64,000 bases of DNA, from positions 372,001-436,000 of the forward strand of contig NZ_JAKNTW010000001.1 of NCBI RefSeq assembly GCF_022213955.1. The letters run 5' to 3'. The notes under the pieces are model-generated. The model searched no databases and was not told the origin of the DNA. It saw only the letters and a program-made list of their open reading frames with translations. Made by a program: the position numbers and the translations under genes. The stretch comes from Dolomitihabitans soli. Lineage in GTDB: Bacteria > Actinomycetota > Actinomycetes > Streptosporangiales > Streptosporangiaceae. Of the stretch, positions 17,060 to 26,308 are shown one piece after another (the stretch's first letter is position 1; each line of letters opens with the position of its first letter).

Positions 17060-17855
17060 CGGGCACCTCCTTGCTCGCCGGCGGGCCTGGTTCCCAGGTC
17101 AGGGGACCGCACTCGGGTGACACCGCGTGCGGGTGCACGTGTTCGTGGCCGGGCAGCGCGTGCACGCCGACCGGCTGGGGCGGGACGCCGTCGTGCACGA
17201 CCCGGCCGTCTCGCAGCACGATCGCCCGGGTCACCAGGGGCTCCATCGGGCCCAGCTCGTGCGCGACCAGGAGCACGGTCCGGCCTTCGCGCACCAGCGT
17301 GGCCAGCGTCTCGGCGAGATGGAGCTGGCTGGCGGAGTCGACCCCCGCGGTGGGCTCGTCCATCACGAAGGTGTCCGGCTCGCCGGCGAGCGCGCGGGCG
17401 ATCAGCACCCGCTGCTGCTGGCCGCCGGAGAGCGCGTGCACCGGGTCGCCCGCCCGGTCGGCGAGGCCGACGGTCACCAGCGCCCTGGCCACCGCCTCGC
17501 GGTCGGCCGCGCTGGTCGGGCGCAGGCGGCGCTGGCGGGCGATCCGGCCGGACGCGACGACCTCGCGGATCGTCGACGGCACCCCGCCGCCGACCGACAG
17601 CCGCTGCGGCACGTAGCCGATCCGCCGCCAGTCGCGGAACTTCGCGGGCGGCACGCCGTACAGCTCGGTTCTGCCGCCGGACAGGGGGATCAGGCCGAGC
17701 ATCGCGCGGACCAGGGTGGACTTGCCGGAGCCGTTGGTGCCGAGGACGGCCACGACCTCTCCGGACCCGATGGAGAGGTCGACGCCGCGCAGGACCGGAC
17801 GACCCTCCAGGCTGACCTGGCCGCCGGTCATGGCGAACACCGTCTGCTGACTCAT
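17052..17855 (-). CDS. znuC: Zinc ABC transporter ATPase
   Basis: 267 residues. Walker A is GTNGSGKST, the signature is [15 protein letters not shown], Walker B is TFVMDEPTAGVD, and the H-loop is LLVAHEL. The start ATG 17855 gives the usual length; the in-frame extension to 17951 lies in the znuA-znuC spacer. The C-terminus is a distinctive His-rich tail (PGHEHVHPHAV) that could sense or buffer zinc. It is separated from znuA by 86 bp containing a strong hairpin. Confidence 0.92.
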   Translation of the reverse strand: MSQQTVFAMTGGQVSLEGRPVLRGVDLSIGSGEVVAVLGTNGSGKSTLVRAMLGLIPLSGGRTELYGVPPAKFRDWRRIGYVPQRLSVGGGVPSTIREVVASGRIARQRRLRPTSAADREAVARALVTVGLADRAGDPVHALSGGQQQRVLIARALAGEPDTFVMDEPTAGVDSASQLHLAETLATLVREGRTVLLVAHELGPMEPLVTRAIVLRDGRVVHDGVPPQPVGVHALPGHEHVHPHAVSPECGPLTWEPGPPASKEVPGA

Positions 17856-17894
17856 ACGTGCTTTCCGTTCCTGTCCGTCCGCCGGAACGCCGAA

Positions 17895-17922
17895 CGGCGG
17901 CGCAGGGAGTCCCTGGCCGCCG
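17895..17922 (-). other. Hairpin between znuA and znuC
   Basis: CGGCGG and CAGGGA on one side pair with TCCCTG and CCGCCG on the other, with one or two unpaired bases between stem blocks and a one-base perfect-pairing gap at the tip. There is no U tract, so this is more likely an RNA-stability or attenuation element than a full terminator. It could raise ZnuA levels over the transporter core. Confidence 0.45.
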
Positions 17923-17941
17923 GAGGAGTGGAGTGTTCGGC

Positions 17942-18913
17942 TCACGTGCATCCCAAAGCGGTGCGGAGAGTGGAGAGGTTCTGGCGCATGGCCGACACGT
18001 AGTCGCCGGCCGAGGGCTTGCTCTCAAGCGGGTTGAGAACGGCCGTCTTGGCGCCCACCTCACTGGCGAGGACCTCGGCGACCTTGGGGCTGACGAGGGT
18101 CTCGGTGAAAATGGTAGTCACCTTCTCCTGCCGGGCCACCTTGGCCACCTCGGCGAGGCGCGCGGGAGAGGGCTCGCCGTCGGGGTTGATGCCGCTGATG
18201 CCGACCTGCTCCAGGCCGTATCGGCCGGCCAGGTAGCCGAACGCCGCGTGGCTGGTGACCAGCGCGCGGCCGGTGCAGTCGCGCAGGCCCTTCTTCAGCT
18301 CGGCGTCGAGCGCGGTCAGCTCGGCCGCGGTGGCCGCGGCGCGGTCCCGGTACGCCTTGGCGTGGGCGGGGTCGGCGGCGGCGAGCCGCTCGCCGAGCTT
18401 GGTGGCCACGGTGGCGAAGCGGCTGGGGTCGAGCCACAGGTGCGGGTCGTAACTCACCTCGTGCGCGTGCTCCTCCGCCGCCGGCTCGGCGGCCTCGGCC
18501 GCCTCCTCGTGCTCGTGCGCCTCGGTCGCGGGCAGCGTCTGTACGGCGGCGGCCGCGTCGAAGCCCTTGTCGGGGGCGTTGTGCTCCACGGCCTCGTCCA
18601 GGGACGGCTGCACGCCCTTGATGTAGACCGTCAGGGCGGCGTCGGTCAGGGTCACGACCTGCCGGGGAGTGAGCTCCAGGTCGTGCGGCTCCACGCCGGG
18701 CTTGGTCAGCCCGGTGATCGCGACGTCTCCGCCGCCCACCCGCTCCGTGATCCATTGCAACGGATAGAAGGCGGCCATCACCTGCGGCTTCGCCGCGTCC
18801 TCACCCGCCCCCCTGGCCTGGTCCGCGCCGCATGCGGCGGTGGCGGTGAGAAGGGCGGCGGCTCCGGCGACGAGACCGGCGGTACGCGTACGAAGACGGG
18901 CGAAGTCAGACAT
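17942..18913 (-). CDS. znuA: Zinc-binding lipoprotein of the ABC transporter
   Basis: 323 residues. Residues 1-27 are a lipoprotein signal ending in the lipobox LTATAAC. The metal-binding cluster-9 fold shows the expected ligands: an early His in GVEPHDLEL, a His/Glu-rich loop (ATEAHEHEEAAEAAEP, EEHAHEV) typical of zinc rather than manganese binders, then DPHLWLD and TSHAAFGY. Glu in FTETLVSP completes the site. It captures zinc outside the membrane and passes it to ZnuB. ATG 18913 lies only 10 nt after the -10 element, so the leader is very short. Confidence 0.92.
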   Translation of the reverse strand: MSDFARLRTRTAGLVAGAAALLTATAACGADQARGAGEDAAKPQVMAAFYPLQWITERVGGGDVAITGLTKPGVEPHDLELTPRQVVTLTDAALTVYIKGVQPSLDEAVEHNAPDKGFDAAAAVQTLPATEAHEHEEAAEAAEPAAEEHAHEVSYDPHLWLDPSRFATVATKLGERLAAADPAHAKAYRDRAAATAAELTALDAELKKGLRDCTGRALVTSHAAFGYLAGRYGLEQVGISGINPDGEPSPARLAEVAKVARQEKVTTIFTETLVSPKVAEVLASEVGAKTAVLNPLESKPSAGDYVSAMRQNLSTLRTALGCT

Positions 18914-18923
18914 CACCCCCCAA

Positions 18924-18952
18924 GTATGACCCAAAATGAAAACGGTTGTCAA
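18924..18952 (-). promoter_or_regulatory. znu operon promoter
   Basis: On the minus strand a perfect TTGACA (18947-18952) is followed after 17 bp by TCATAC (18924-18929). Transcription would begin a few bases before the znuA ATG. The -35 overlaps the Zur box, so bound Zur would block RNA polymerase. Confidence 0.75.
18937..18951. promoter_or_regulatory. Zur box
   Basis: TGAAAACGGTTGTCA is an imperfect palindrome close to the actinobacterial Zur consensus TGAAAATGATTTTCA. It sits 23 bp upstream of znuA, across the -35 and spacer of the promoter. No second copy was found nearby. Confidence 0.75.
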
Positions 18953-18959
18953 AATCAGC

Positions 18960-19397
18960 CTAGAAGGCCCCGAATCGATCGGCCGCCAGCAGGAACAGGA
19001 ACGTGCTCAGCACGACCCGGAGCACCCTCCCCTTGAACCCGAGCGACGGCCACGACATGTAGGCCAGCCAGACCACGAACGCCAGCACGGGCAGCACCGC
19101 GAGCCCGCCCCGCCAGTCGGGCAGCACGAAGCCCGCGAGCATCAGCAGGACCATGGCGACCGGCAGGATCCAGCGGGGCAACTGGAACATGAACACCAGC
19201 GGCGCCGCGCTGCGCCGCTCCAGCGCCTTGCGCAGCCCGGTGGCCCCGGGCGTCAGGAACTGTTCTCCCGGCGGCAACGGCCGTCGCGCCCTGCCCTGCC
19301 CCACGGTGCGCTGGACGGGGCGCTTGGCCGGCTGCCTGGCGAGCGGGTGGGACGGCACGTGCCGCGCCCCCGAGTCTGGGTCACGCTGTTCTGCCAC
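18960..19397 (-). CDS. Small membrane protein (DUF6703-like)
   Basis: 145 residues if the GTG at 19397 is used. The C-terminal 85 residues hold three hydrophobic helices (ILPVAMVLLMLAGFVLP, GLAVLPVLAFVVWLAYM, VLRVVLSTFLFLLA). The N-terminal half is basic, proline-rich and cytoplasmic. I recall similar proteins as DUF6703 near glyS in actinobacteria, with no known function. The open frame reaches 19559, and no start has a strong ribosome-binding site. The stop is 46 bp from znuA, so read-through into the zinc operon is possible. Confidence 0.6.
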   Translation of the reverse strand: MAEQRDPDSGARHVPSHPLARQPAKRPVQRTVGQGRARRPLPPGEQFLTPGATGLRKALERRSAAPLVFMFQLPRWILPVAMVLLMLAGFVLPDWRGGLAVLPVLAFVVWLAYMSWPSLGFKGRVLRVVLSTFLFLLAADRFGAF

Positions 19398-19545
19398 AAG
19401 GCCGAGCCTAACGCCGGGTCGCGGGCGGGCGGGAGTCTCCCGGACTCGTGTACGGCTGAGCTCGCCCCCCGCTGCGGGTTCCCGGCGACCGGAGAGCGCG
19501 GGTCCCCGCGCGCGGCGGCGGCGGGCGGTCTGGCATGCTGGGCGG

Positions 19546-19836
19546 ATGCTCGCGATCATCCGTTACTCGGTGCCCGAGGGGCGGACCCAGGAGTTCGCCG
19601 CCCAGGCGGGGGAGATCCTCGCCCTCTTCGAGGGCCAGCAGGGTTATCTCAGGGGCCAGCTCGCCAGGTCCGTCGACGAGCCGGAGCTGTGGGCGCTGGT
19701 GAGCGAGTGGGAGGGCGCGGGGTTCTACCGGCGGGCGCTCTCCGCGGCACGGATGGCGATGTATCCACTGATGACGCTCATGATCAATGAGCCGAGCGCA
19801 TTCGAGAAGGTCGACACCCTCCCGGCCACGGGTTAA
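19546..19836 (+). CDS. Antibiotic-biosynthesis-monooxygenase-fold (ABM) protein
   Basis: 96 residues: [34 protein letters not shown] (given in part) is the first beta-strand and helix of the dimeric alpha/beta-barrel ABM fold, followed by [18 protein letters not shown]. Members include heme- or quinone-acting monooxygenases and many uncharacterised housekeeping proteins. ATG 19546 is the natural start; the longer open frame upstream is antisense to the small membrane-protein gene. No neighbour suggests a substrate. Confidence 0.75.
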   Translation: MLAIIRYSVPEGRTQEFAAQAGEILALFEGQQGYLRGQLARSVDEPELWALVSEWEGAGFYRRALSAARMAMYPLMTLMINEPSAFEKVDTLPATG

Positions 19837-19919
19837 GCGCGCGCGAGGCGTCGGCTGCGTCCCCTAAGCTGGGATCTCATCAATTCTCGCCGACCTCCAG
19901 CCGGATGGAGCCCATTCCT

Positions 19920-21305
<1,386 letters not shown>

Positions 21306-21321
21306 CCCGCCAGACGGCCAC

Positions 21322-21366
21322 AACGGCTGCGATCGCCCCGGCTCCCTCCGGGCGGTCGCAGCCGTT
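21322..21366 (+). terminator. Intrinsic terminator after glyS
   Basis: AACGGCTGCGATCGCCC pairs with GGGCGGTCGCAGCCGTT over 17 bp with a single wobble position, loop CGGCTCCCTCC, followed by CTCGTTTCG. This is the strongest hairpin of the window's left half. Confidence 0.85.
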
Positions 21367-21388
21367 CTCGTTTCGCCCATGAAGCAGC

Positions 21389-21446
21389 TCGCGAAGTCAC
21401 TCGCGATGCAGGCAACTCGCGAAGTAGCCCGCGAATCAGTTCGCGA
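21389..21446. repeat. Array of TCGCGA palindromes with about 12-bp spacing
   Basis: TCGCGA begins at 21389, 21401, 21417 and 21441, and CCGCGA at 21429, giving steps of 12, 16, 12 and 12 bp. Most copies extend to CTCGCGAAG. The array lies between the glyS terminator and the first gene of the MoxR operon, where its promoter should be. Confidence 0.6.
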
Positions 21447-21529
21447 AGCAGGCGGTCCCTTACGTCGGTTTTCGGGGTCAGTTGATGAAGTGTGCGCGAG
21501 GGTCAACAGACATCGAGGGAGAAACCCAC

Positions 21530-21706
21530 ATGGCACGCACATCACGCTGGAGGACCGTCGCGGGAATCCTCGCTCTGAGCGGCGGTGCTTTCCTGGCGAC
21601 GGGCAGCACGGCGTTCGCGGATCCGATCCCGGACGGTCTGGAGCTGCGCCTAGTCGTCGACGAGTGCGCCCATCCGACCGGCGACAAGACGGGCGGGCAG
21701 CCGTGA
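21530..21706 (+). CDS. Small secreted peptide, first gene of the MoxR operon
   Basis: 58 residues from ATG 21530 with GAGGGAG 6-12 nt upstream. The N-terminus MARTSRWRTVAGILALSGG, the hydrophobic core and the AFA-D cleavage site form a standard Sec signal of about 32 residues. That leaves a mature peptide of about 25 residues with one Cys (DECAHP). The stop TGA overlaps the GTG start of moxR by 4 bp. No family is recognised. It could be a signal, a pseudopeptide left from a larger exported protein, or mainly a translational leader for moxR. Confidence 0.6.
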   Translation: MARTSRWRTVAGILALSGGAFLATGSTAFADPIPDGLELRLVVDECAHPTGDKTGGQP

Positions 21707-22686
21707 CCGAGGACACCGGCCGCCTCGAGCGGGCGCTGTTCGAGGTCAAGAGGGTGATCGTCGGCCAGGACCTGATGGTCGAGCGGCTGCTCGTCGCGGT
21801 GCTGGCCCGGGGCCACTGCCTGCTGGAGGGGGTGCCCGGCATCGCCAAGACCCTCGCGGCGCAGACGCTGGCCACCGTCGTGGGCGGGTCGTTCGCCCGC
21901 GTCCAGTTCACTCCCGACCTGGTCCCGGCCGACATCGTGGGCACCCGGATCTACCGCCCCTCCACCGAGAGCTTCGACATCGAGCTGGGCCCGGTGATGT
22001 CGAACATCGTGCTGGCCGACGAGATCAACCGGGCGCCGGCGAAGGTCCAGTCGGCCCTGCTGGAGGTGATGGCCGAGCGCCAGGTCAGCATCGGCGGCCA
22101 CACGCACCGGGTGCCGGTGCCGTTCCTGGTGCTCGCCACCCAGAACCCGATCGAGTCCGAAGGCGTCTACCACCTGCCCGAGGCGCAGCGGGACCGGTTC
22201 CTGATGAAGATCGAGGTGGGCTACCCGACGGAGTCGGAGGAACTGGCGATCCTCTACCGGATGAGCGTCGACGCGCCGGAGCCGAACCCGATCCTCGACA
22301 CCGAGAGCCTGGTGGCGTTGCAGGAGGCGGCCAGGAAGGTGTTCGTCCACCACGCGGTCGCGGAGTACGTCGTCCGGCTCGTCTACGCCACCAGGGAGCC
22401 CGCCAGGTTCGGGCTGCCCGAGCTGGGCGGCCTGCTGGCCTTCGGCGCGAGTCCGCGTGCCACGCTCGGCCTGGTCGCCGGGGCCCGCGCGCTGGCCCTG
22501 CTGCGCGGCAGGGACTACGTCCTGCCCGAGGACGTGCGGGATCTCGCGCCCGACGTCATGGCGCACCGCCTGGTGCTGTCCTTCGACGGGCTGGCCGACG
22601 GGGTCGAGCCGCGGCGGATCGTGGAGCAGATCCTGGCCACGGTCCCCGAGCCGCAGATCGCCCCCCACCGGAGGGAGGCGGCCTGA
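21703..22686 (+). CDS. MoxR-family AAA+ ATPase
   Basis: 327 residues. Walker A is LLEGVPGIAKT, a variant with Ala before the Lys as often in MoxR. Walker B is IVLADEINRAPAKVQSALLE, sensor 1 is VLATQNPIESEG, and the arginine finger region is LPEAQRDRFLMK. MoxR ATPases act as chaperones for neighbouring DUF58/VWA proteins in envelope stress or metal-insertion complexes. The GTG is overlapped by the peptide stop (GTGA), and the next gene starts at the last base of the stop (TGATG). Confidence 0.9.
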   Translation: MTEDTGRLERALFEVKRVIVGQDLMVERLLVAVLARGHCLLEGVPGIAKTLAAQTLATVVGGSFARVQFTPDLVPADIVGTRIYRPSTESFDIELGPVMSNIVLADEINRAPAKVQSALLEVMAERQVSIGGHTHRVPVPFLVLATQNPIESEGVYHLPEAQRDRFLMKIEVGYPTESEELAILYRMSVDAPEPNPILDTESLVALQEAARKVFVHHAVAEYVVRLVYATREPARFGLPELGGLLAFGASPRATLGLVAGARALALLRGRDYVLPEDVRDLAPDVMAHRLVLSFDGLADGVEPRRIVEQILATVPEPQIAPHRREAA

Positions 22687-23597
22687 TGCGCCACCTGATC
22701 GCCGAACCCGCCCTGCGGCGGCTGGAACTGACCGTCACGCGCCGCCTGGACGGCCTGCTCCAGGGAGACCACCTCGGGCTGCTACCCGGTCCCGGCACCG
22801 AACTCGCCGAGGCCAGGCCGTACGCGATCGGGGACGACGTGCGGCGGATGGACTGGAACGTGACGGCGCGGGCTTCCGAGCCGTACGTGCGGGACGTCAC
22901 CGCCGACCGTGAGCTGGAGACGTGGGTGCTGCTCGACGCGAGCGCCAGCATGGACTTCGGCACGGGGCAGCTGGAGAAGCGGGAGCTGGCGCTGGCCGCG
23001 GTGGCGGCCGTCGGGTTCCTCACCGAGCGGACCGGCAACCGGATCGGCGCGCACCTCCTCTCCGGCGGCGGGGTGCGCAGGCTGCCCGCCCGCACCGGCA
23101 GGCCGCATCTGATGGCGCTGCTGCACACGATGTCCGCGCTGCCCCGGGTCGTGCCCGGCGCCCGGACCCGGCCGATCGGCGTCCATGCCGACCAGCTCGG
23201 GCGCGGGCTGCGCCGCCGTGGCCTGGTCGTGCTGGTGTCGGACTTCCTCGACGATCCGGCCGGCTGGGAGCGGCCGGTGCGCCGCCTCGCGGTCAGGCAC
23301 CAGGTCCTGGCGGTCGAGGTGGTGGACCCGAGGGAGCTGACCCTGCCGGACGTGGGCGTGCTGACCCTGGTCGACCCGGAGACCGGCCGGCGCAAGGAGG
23401 TGTCCACGGCGAACGCGCGGCTGCGTGAGAGATACGCCGCGGCGGCGGCCGAACAACGGGGCGCGATCGAGTCCGCGCTCCGCCGTACCGGGGCGGGGCA
23501 CGTGCGGTTGCGCACCGACCGCGACTGGGTCAGGGACCTGGTCCGGCACGTGCTGACGCAACGGCGGATGGCCAGGGCGGGGGGCGGGGCGGCATGA
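22686..23597 (+). CDS. DUF58 protein
   Basis: 303 residues with the family core YAIGDDVRRMDWNVTAR near residue 50 and a VWA-like segment WVLLDASASMDFG (D-x-S-x-S metal-site pattern) near residue 85. DUF58 proteins are partners of MoxR ATPases. No membrane helix is evident. It overlaps moxR by 1 bp and the VWA gene by 4 bp, confirming one transcript. Confidence 0.88.
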   Translation: MRHLIAEPALRRLELTVTRRLDGLLQGDHLGLLPGPGTELAEARPYAIGDDVRRMDWNVTARASEPYVRDVTADRELETWVLLDASASMDFGTGQLEKRELALAAVAAVGFLTERTGNRIGAHLLSGGGVRRLPARTGRPHLMALLHTMSALPRVVPGARTRPIGVHADQLGRGLRRRGLVVLVSDFLDDPAGWERPVRRLAVRHQVLAVEVVDPRELTLPDVGVLTLVDPETGRRKEVSTANARLRERYAAAAAEQRGAIESALRRTGAGHVRLRTDRDWVRDLVRHVLTQRRMARAGGGAA

Positions 23598-24541
23598 GCT
23601 TCCGGTCTCCGATGTGGCTGTTGCTCCTCATCCCGGCTCTCGCGATCGGGGTCGCCTATGTGGTCATGTATCTACGGCGTAGCCGCTATGCCGTGCGCTT
23701 CACCAACCTCGACCTGCTGGACAAGGTGGTGCCGAAAGGGCCCGGGTGGCGCAGGCACGTGCCCGCCGCGCTGTTCGGGCTCATGCTCGCGATGCTCGTC
23801 ACCGGGTTCGCCCGGCCCGAGGCCGAGGTCCAGGTGCCGCGCGAGCGCGCGACGATCATGGTCGCGTTCGACGTGTCCGCCTCCATGCGGGCCACCGACG
23901 TCGCGCCCGACAGGTTCGCCGCCGCGCGCGGCGCCGCCCGCGCCTTCGTGGAAGGGCTGCCTGCTCGCTTCAACCTCGGTCTGGTCTCCTTCTCCTCGTC
24001 GGCGTCGGTAGCGGTCCCGCCGACGACCGACCGGCCCGCCGTACTGGCCGCCCTCGACCGGCTGACCACCGACTCGGGCACCGCGATCGGGGAGGCCGTC
24101 TACTCCTCGCTCGGCGCGATCCGCTCGCTGGACGCCGAGGCCGGGCAGGAACCGCCGCCCGCGCACATCGTGCTGCTGTCGGACGGCTCCAGCACCACCG
24201 GCAGATCCGTGGACGACGCCGTCGCCGAGGCCACCACGCGCGGCGTCCCCGTCACCACGATCGCGTACGGCACGCAGGACGGAGTGGTCGATCTCGGTGG
24301 CCGCGCCGTGCCCGTCCCGGTGGACGGGCCCGCCCTCCAGCAACTCGCGGAGGCCACCGGCGGCGGCTTCTACGAGGCCGCCTCCGGCGAGGAGTTGCAG
24401 GCCGTCTACGACGACATCGGCTCCTCGGTGGGCTCCCGCACCGAGGTCCAGGAGATCTGGCCGTGGTTCGTCGGGGCCGGGCTGGTCGCGGCGATGCTGG
24501 CGGCCGGTACGTCGATGCTGTGGTTCTCACGGATGGTCTGA
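23594..24541 (+). CDS. Membrane-anchored VWA-domain protein (BatA-like)
   Basis: 315 residues. Two N-terminal helices (WLLLLIPALAIGVAYVVMYL and VPAALFGLMLAMLVTGFA) and one C-terminal helix (FVGAGLVAAMLAAGTSMLWF) flank a VWA domain. The MIDAS motif is FDVSASMRATD, with the third metal residue in LLSDGSSTTG. This is the BatA/YeaP type found beside moxR and DUF58, thought to present a metal-dependent adhesion surface to partners at the membrane. It is followed 10 bp later by the protease gene. Confidence 0.88.
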   Translation: MSFRSPMWLLLLIPALAIGVAYVVMYLRRSRYAVRFTNLDLLDKVVPKGPGWRRHVPAALFGLMLAMLVTGFARPEAEVQVPRERATIMVAFDVSASMRATDVAPDRFAAARGAARAFVEGLPARFNLGLVSFSSSASVAVPPTTDRPAVLAALDRLTTDSGTAIGEAVYSSLGAIRSLDAEAGQEPPPAHIVLLSDGSSTTGRSVDDAVAEATTRGVPVTTIAYGTQDGVVDLGGRAVPVPVDGPALQQLAEATGGGFYEAASGEELQAVYDDIGSSVGSRTEVQEIWPWFVGAGLVAAMLAAGTSMLWFSRMV

Positions 24542-24551
24542 GGAGTTCACC

Positions 24552-25625
24552 ATGCACAACCAGCGGGAACCTGGCGACACGTCGCCCTTCGCGGGACCCG
24601 GTGACGCGTCCCACGCGGGACTCGGTGCCGCGTCTCACGCGGGATCTGGTGACCTGTCGCCGTACGCGATGCCGGGTGACGTGACGCCGGGCGCGCACGG
24701 TCAGTCGCAGTCGCAGTCGCAGTCGCAGACGGGGACGCTTACACAGGAGCCGGGTGTGCGCGGCCGGTCCGATCTGCTCGGGCTCGGCGCGCCGCGGGGG
24801 CCTGACTTCCTGCCGGGAGCGCCCGGGAGGCGGGCGGAACCGCCGCTCGCTGCTCCGCTCGCTGCTCCGCCCGCCGCCCGGCCGGTCACGCCGGGCAGGG
24901 GGCGTGTTCTGATGGTCGCCACGCTGGTCGCGGCGGTCGTCGGCGGCGGCGCGGGCGTCGCCGGAGGATGGCTGGCCGGCGGGTCCACGCCGGCTCCCGT
25001 GGCGCTGCCCCGCTCGACGGCGGGGCCGGTCGCCGTGGCGGGCGGGCTCAGCGCGATCGCCGCCCAGGTGCTGCCGAGCGTGGTCTCGGTGCAGGCGGGC
25101 GGGAGTTCCGGCTCCGGGTTCGTGATCGACGCTGCGGGGCACATTCTCACCAACGAGCATGTCGTCTCGGGCAGCGCCCAGGTCAGCGTGGTCCTGGAGG
25201 ACGGTCGCCGGCTGCGGGCCGACGTGATCGGCTCCGACGACCGTAACGACCTGGCGGTGCTGGCCGTACCCGCCGGTCAGGGGCTCGTCCCCGCGGTGCT
25301 CGGCCGTTCGGGCGATGTCACGGTCGGTGACCAGGTGCTGGCCGTGGGCTCGCCGCTGGGCCTGTCGGGGACGGTGACCTCCGGCATCGTCAGCGCGGTG
25401 GACCGGGAGGTGCCGTTCGGGAGGGGAGGGCAGACCACGGCGGTGCAGACCGACGCGTCCATCAACCCCGGCAATTCGGGCGGCCCGCTGGTCAACGCCC
25501 GCGGCGAGGTGATCGGCGTCAACACTGCCATCCTGTCCAGAAGGGGCGGCGGATCGATCGGCATCGGATTCGCCATCCCGATCGACCGGGCCGCGAACGT
25601 CGCGGAACGAATCATTCGGAACTAG
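24552..25625 (+). CDS. HtrA-type trypsin-like protease without a PDZ domain
   Basis: 357 residues. A disordered N-terminus of about 115 residues contains near-repeats (GDASHAGLGAASHAG) and a QSQSQSQSQ run encoded by a CAGTCG DNA repeat. One transmembrane helix (about 117-140) precedes an extracytoplasmic DegP-like protease domain. The triad is visible: H203 in LTNEHVVS, D233 in DRNDLAVL, S309 in NPGNSGGPLV. The protein ends right after IPIDRAANVAERIIRN, where a PDZ domain would normally begin, so substrate recognition must differ. Its place between the VWA gene and a two-component system suggests envelope-stress proteolysis. Confidence 0.88.
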   Translation: MHNQREPGDTSPFAGPGDASHAGLGAASHAGSGDLSPYAMPGDVTPGAHGQSQSQSQSQTGTLTQEPGVRGRSDLLGLGAPRGPDFLPGAPGRRAEPPLAAPLAAPPAARPVTPGRGRVLMVATLVAAVVGGGAGVAGGWLAGGSTPAPVALPRSTAGPVAVAGGLSAIAAQVLPSVVSVQAGGSSGSGFVIDAAGHILTNEHVVSGSAQVSVVLEDGRRLRADVIGSDDRNDLAVLAVPAGQGLVPAVLGRSGDVTVGDQVLAVGSPLGLSGTVTSGIVSAVDREVPFGRGGQTTAVQTDASINPGNSGGPLVNARGEVIGVNTAILSRRGGGSIGIGFAIPIDRAANVAERIIRN

Positions 25626-25636
25626 GTTTTCGTGAC

Positions 25637-26308
25637 ATGCGCCTGCTAGTGGTCGAGGACGAGGAAGACCTGGTCGACGCGCTCCGGGTGGGGCTCGTGC
25701 GTGCCGGATACGCGGTGGACGTCGCCTACGACGTCGCCGACGCCGAGGAGAAGCTGCACGTCAACGAGTACGACCTGGTGCTGCTCGACCTGAACCTGCC
25801 GAGCGGCGACGGCTTCGAGCTGTGCCGCGCCGTACGGCAGGGCGGTGGCGGCCAGAGCACCCGGATCATCATGGTGACCGCTCGTGACCGGCTGGAGGAC
25901 CGGGTCAGGGGGCTCGACGAGGGCGCCGACGACTACCTGGTCAAGCCCTTCGCGTTCCCCGAGCTGCTGGCCAGGGTGCGCGCGTTGCTGCGCAGGGACG
26001 CGGCGGGCGGTACGGCGGTGCTGGAGGTGGGCGAGCTGCGCCTGGACACGGCGCGGGTCGAGGCGTTCAGGTCCGGCCACCAGCTGAGCCTCACGCCGAA
26101 GGAGTTCGGCGTGCTCCACTATCTGATGACCAGGCCGGGGCACGTCGTCTCCTCCGAGGAACTGCTCGAACACGTCTGGGACGAGCACACCGACCCCTTC
26201 ACCAACACGGTCAGGGTCACCGTGGGCAACCTTCGCCGCAAGCTCGGCACCGAGGGGATGATCGAGACCGTGATCAGCCGTGGCTACCGCCTGAAGGAGC
26301 GCGTGTGA
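25637..26308 (+). CDS. OmpR-family response regulator
   Basis: 223 residues. The receiver has the acidic pair VVEDEED, phospho-acceptor Asp in LVLLDLNLP, Thr in MVTARD and Lys in LVKPFAF. The C-terminal winged helix (LTPKEFGVLHYLM, TVRVTVGNLRRKL) is of OmpR type. It starts 11 bp after the protease gene and overlaps the kinase gene by 4 bp. It most likely controls its own operon and envelope genes. Confidence 0.93.
   Translation: MRLLVVEDEEDLVDALRVGLVRAGYAVDVAYDVADAEEKLHVNEYDLVLLDLNLPSGDGFELCRAVRQGGGGQSTRIIMVTARDRLEDRVRGLDEGADDYLVKPFAFPELLARVRALLRRDAAGGTAVLEVGELRLDTARVEAFRSGHQLSLTPKEFGVLHYLMTRPGHVVSSEELLEHVWDEHTDPFTNTVRVTVGNLRRKLGTEGMIETVISRGYRLKERV

Noticed and set aside
21389-21446. CRISPR-like array
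   Set aside because: Units of 12 bp without unique spacers; not a CRISPR.
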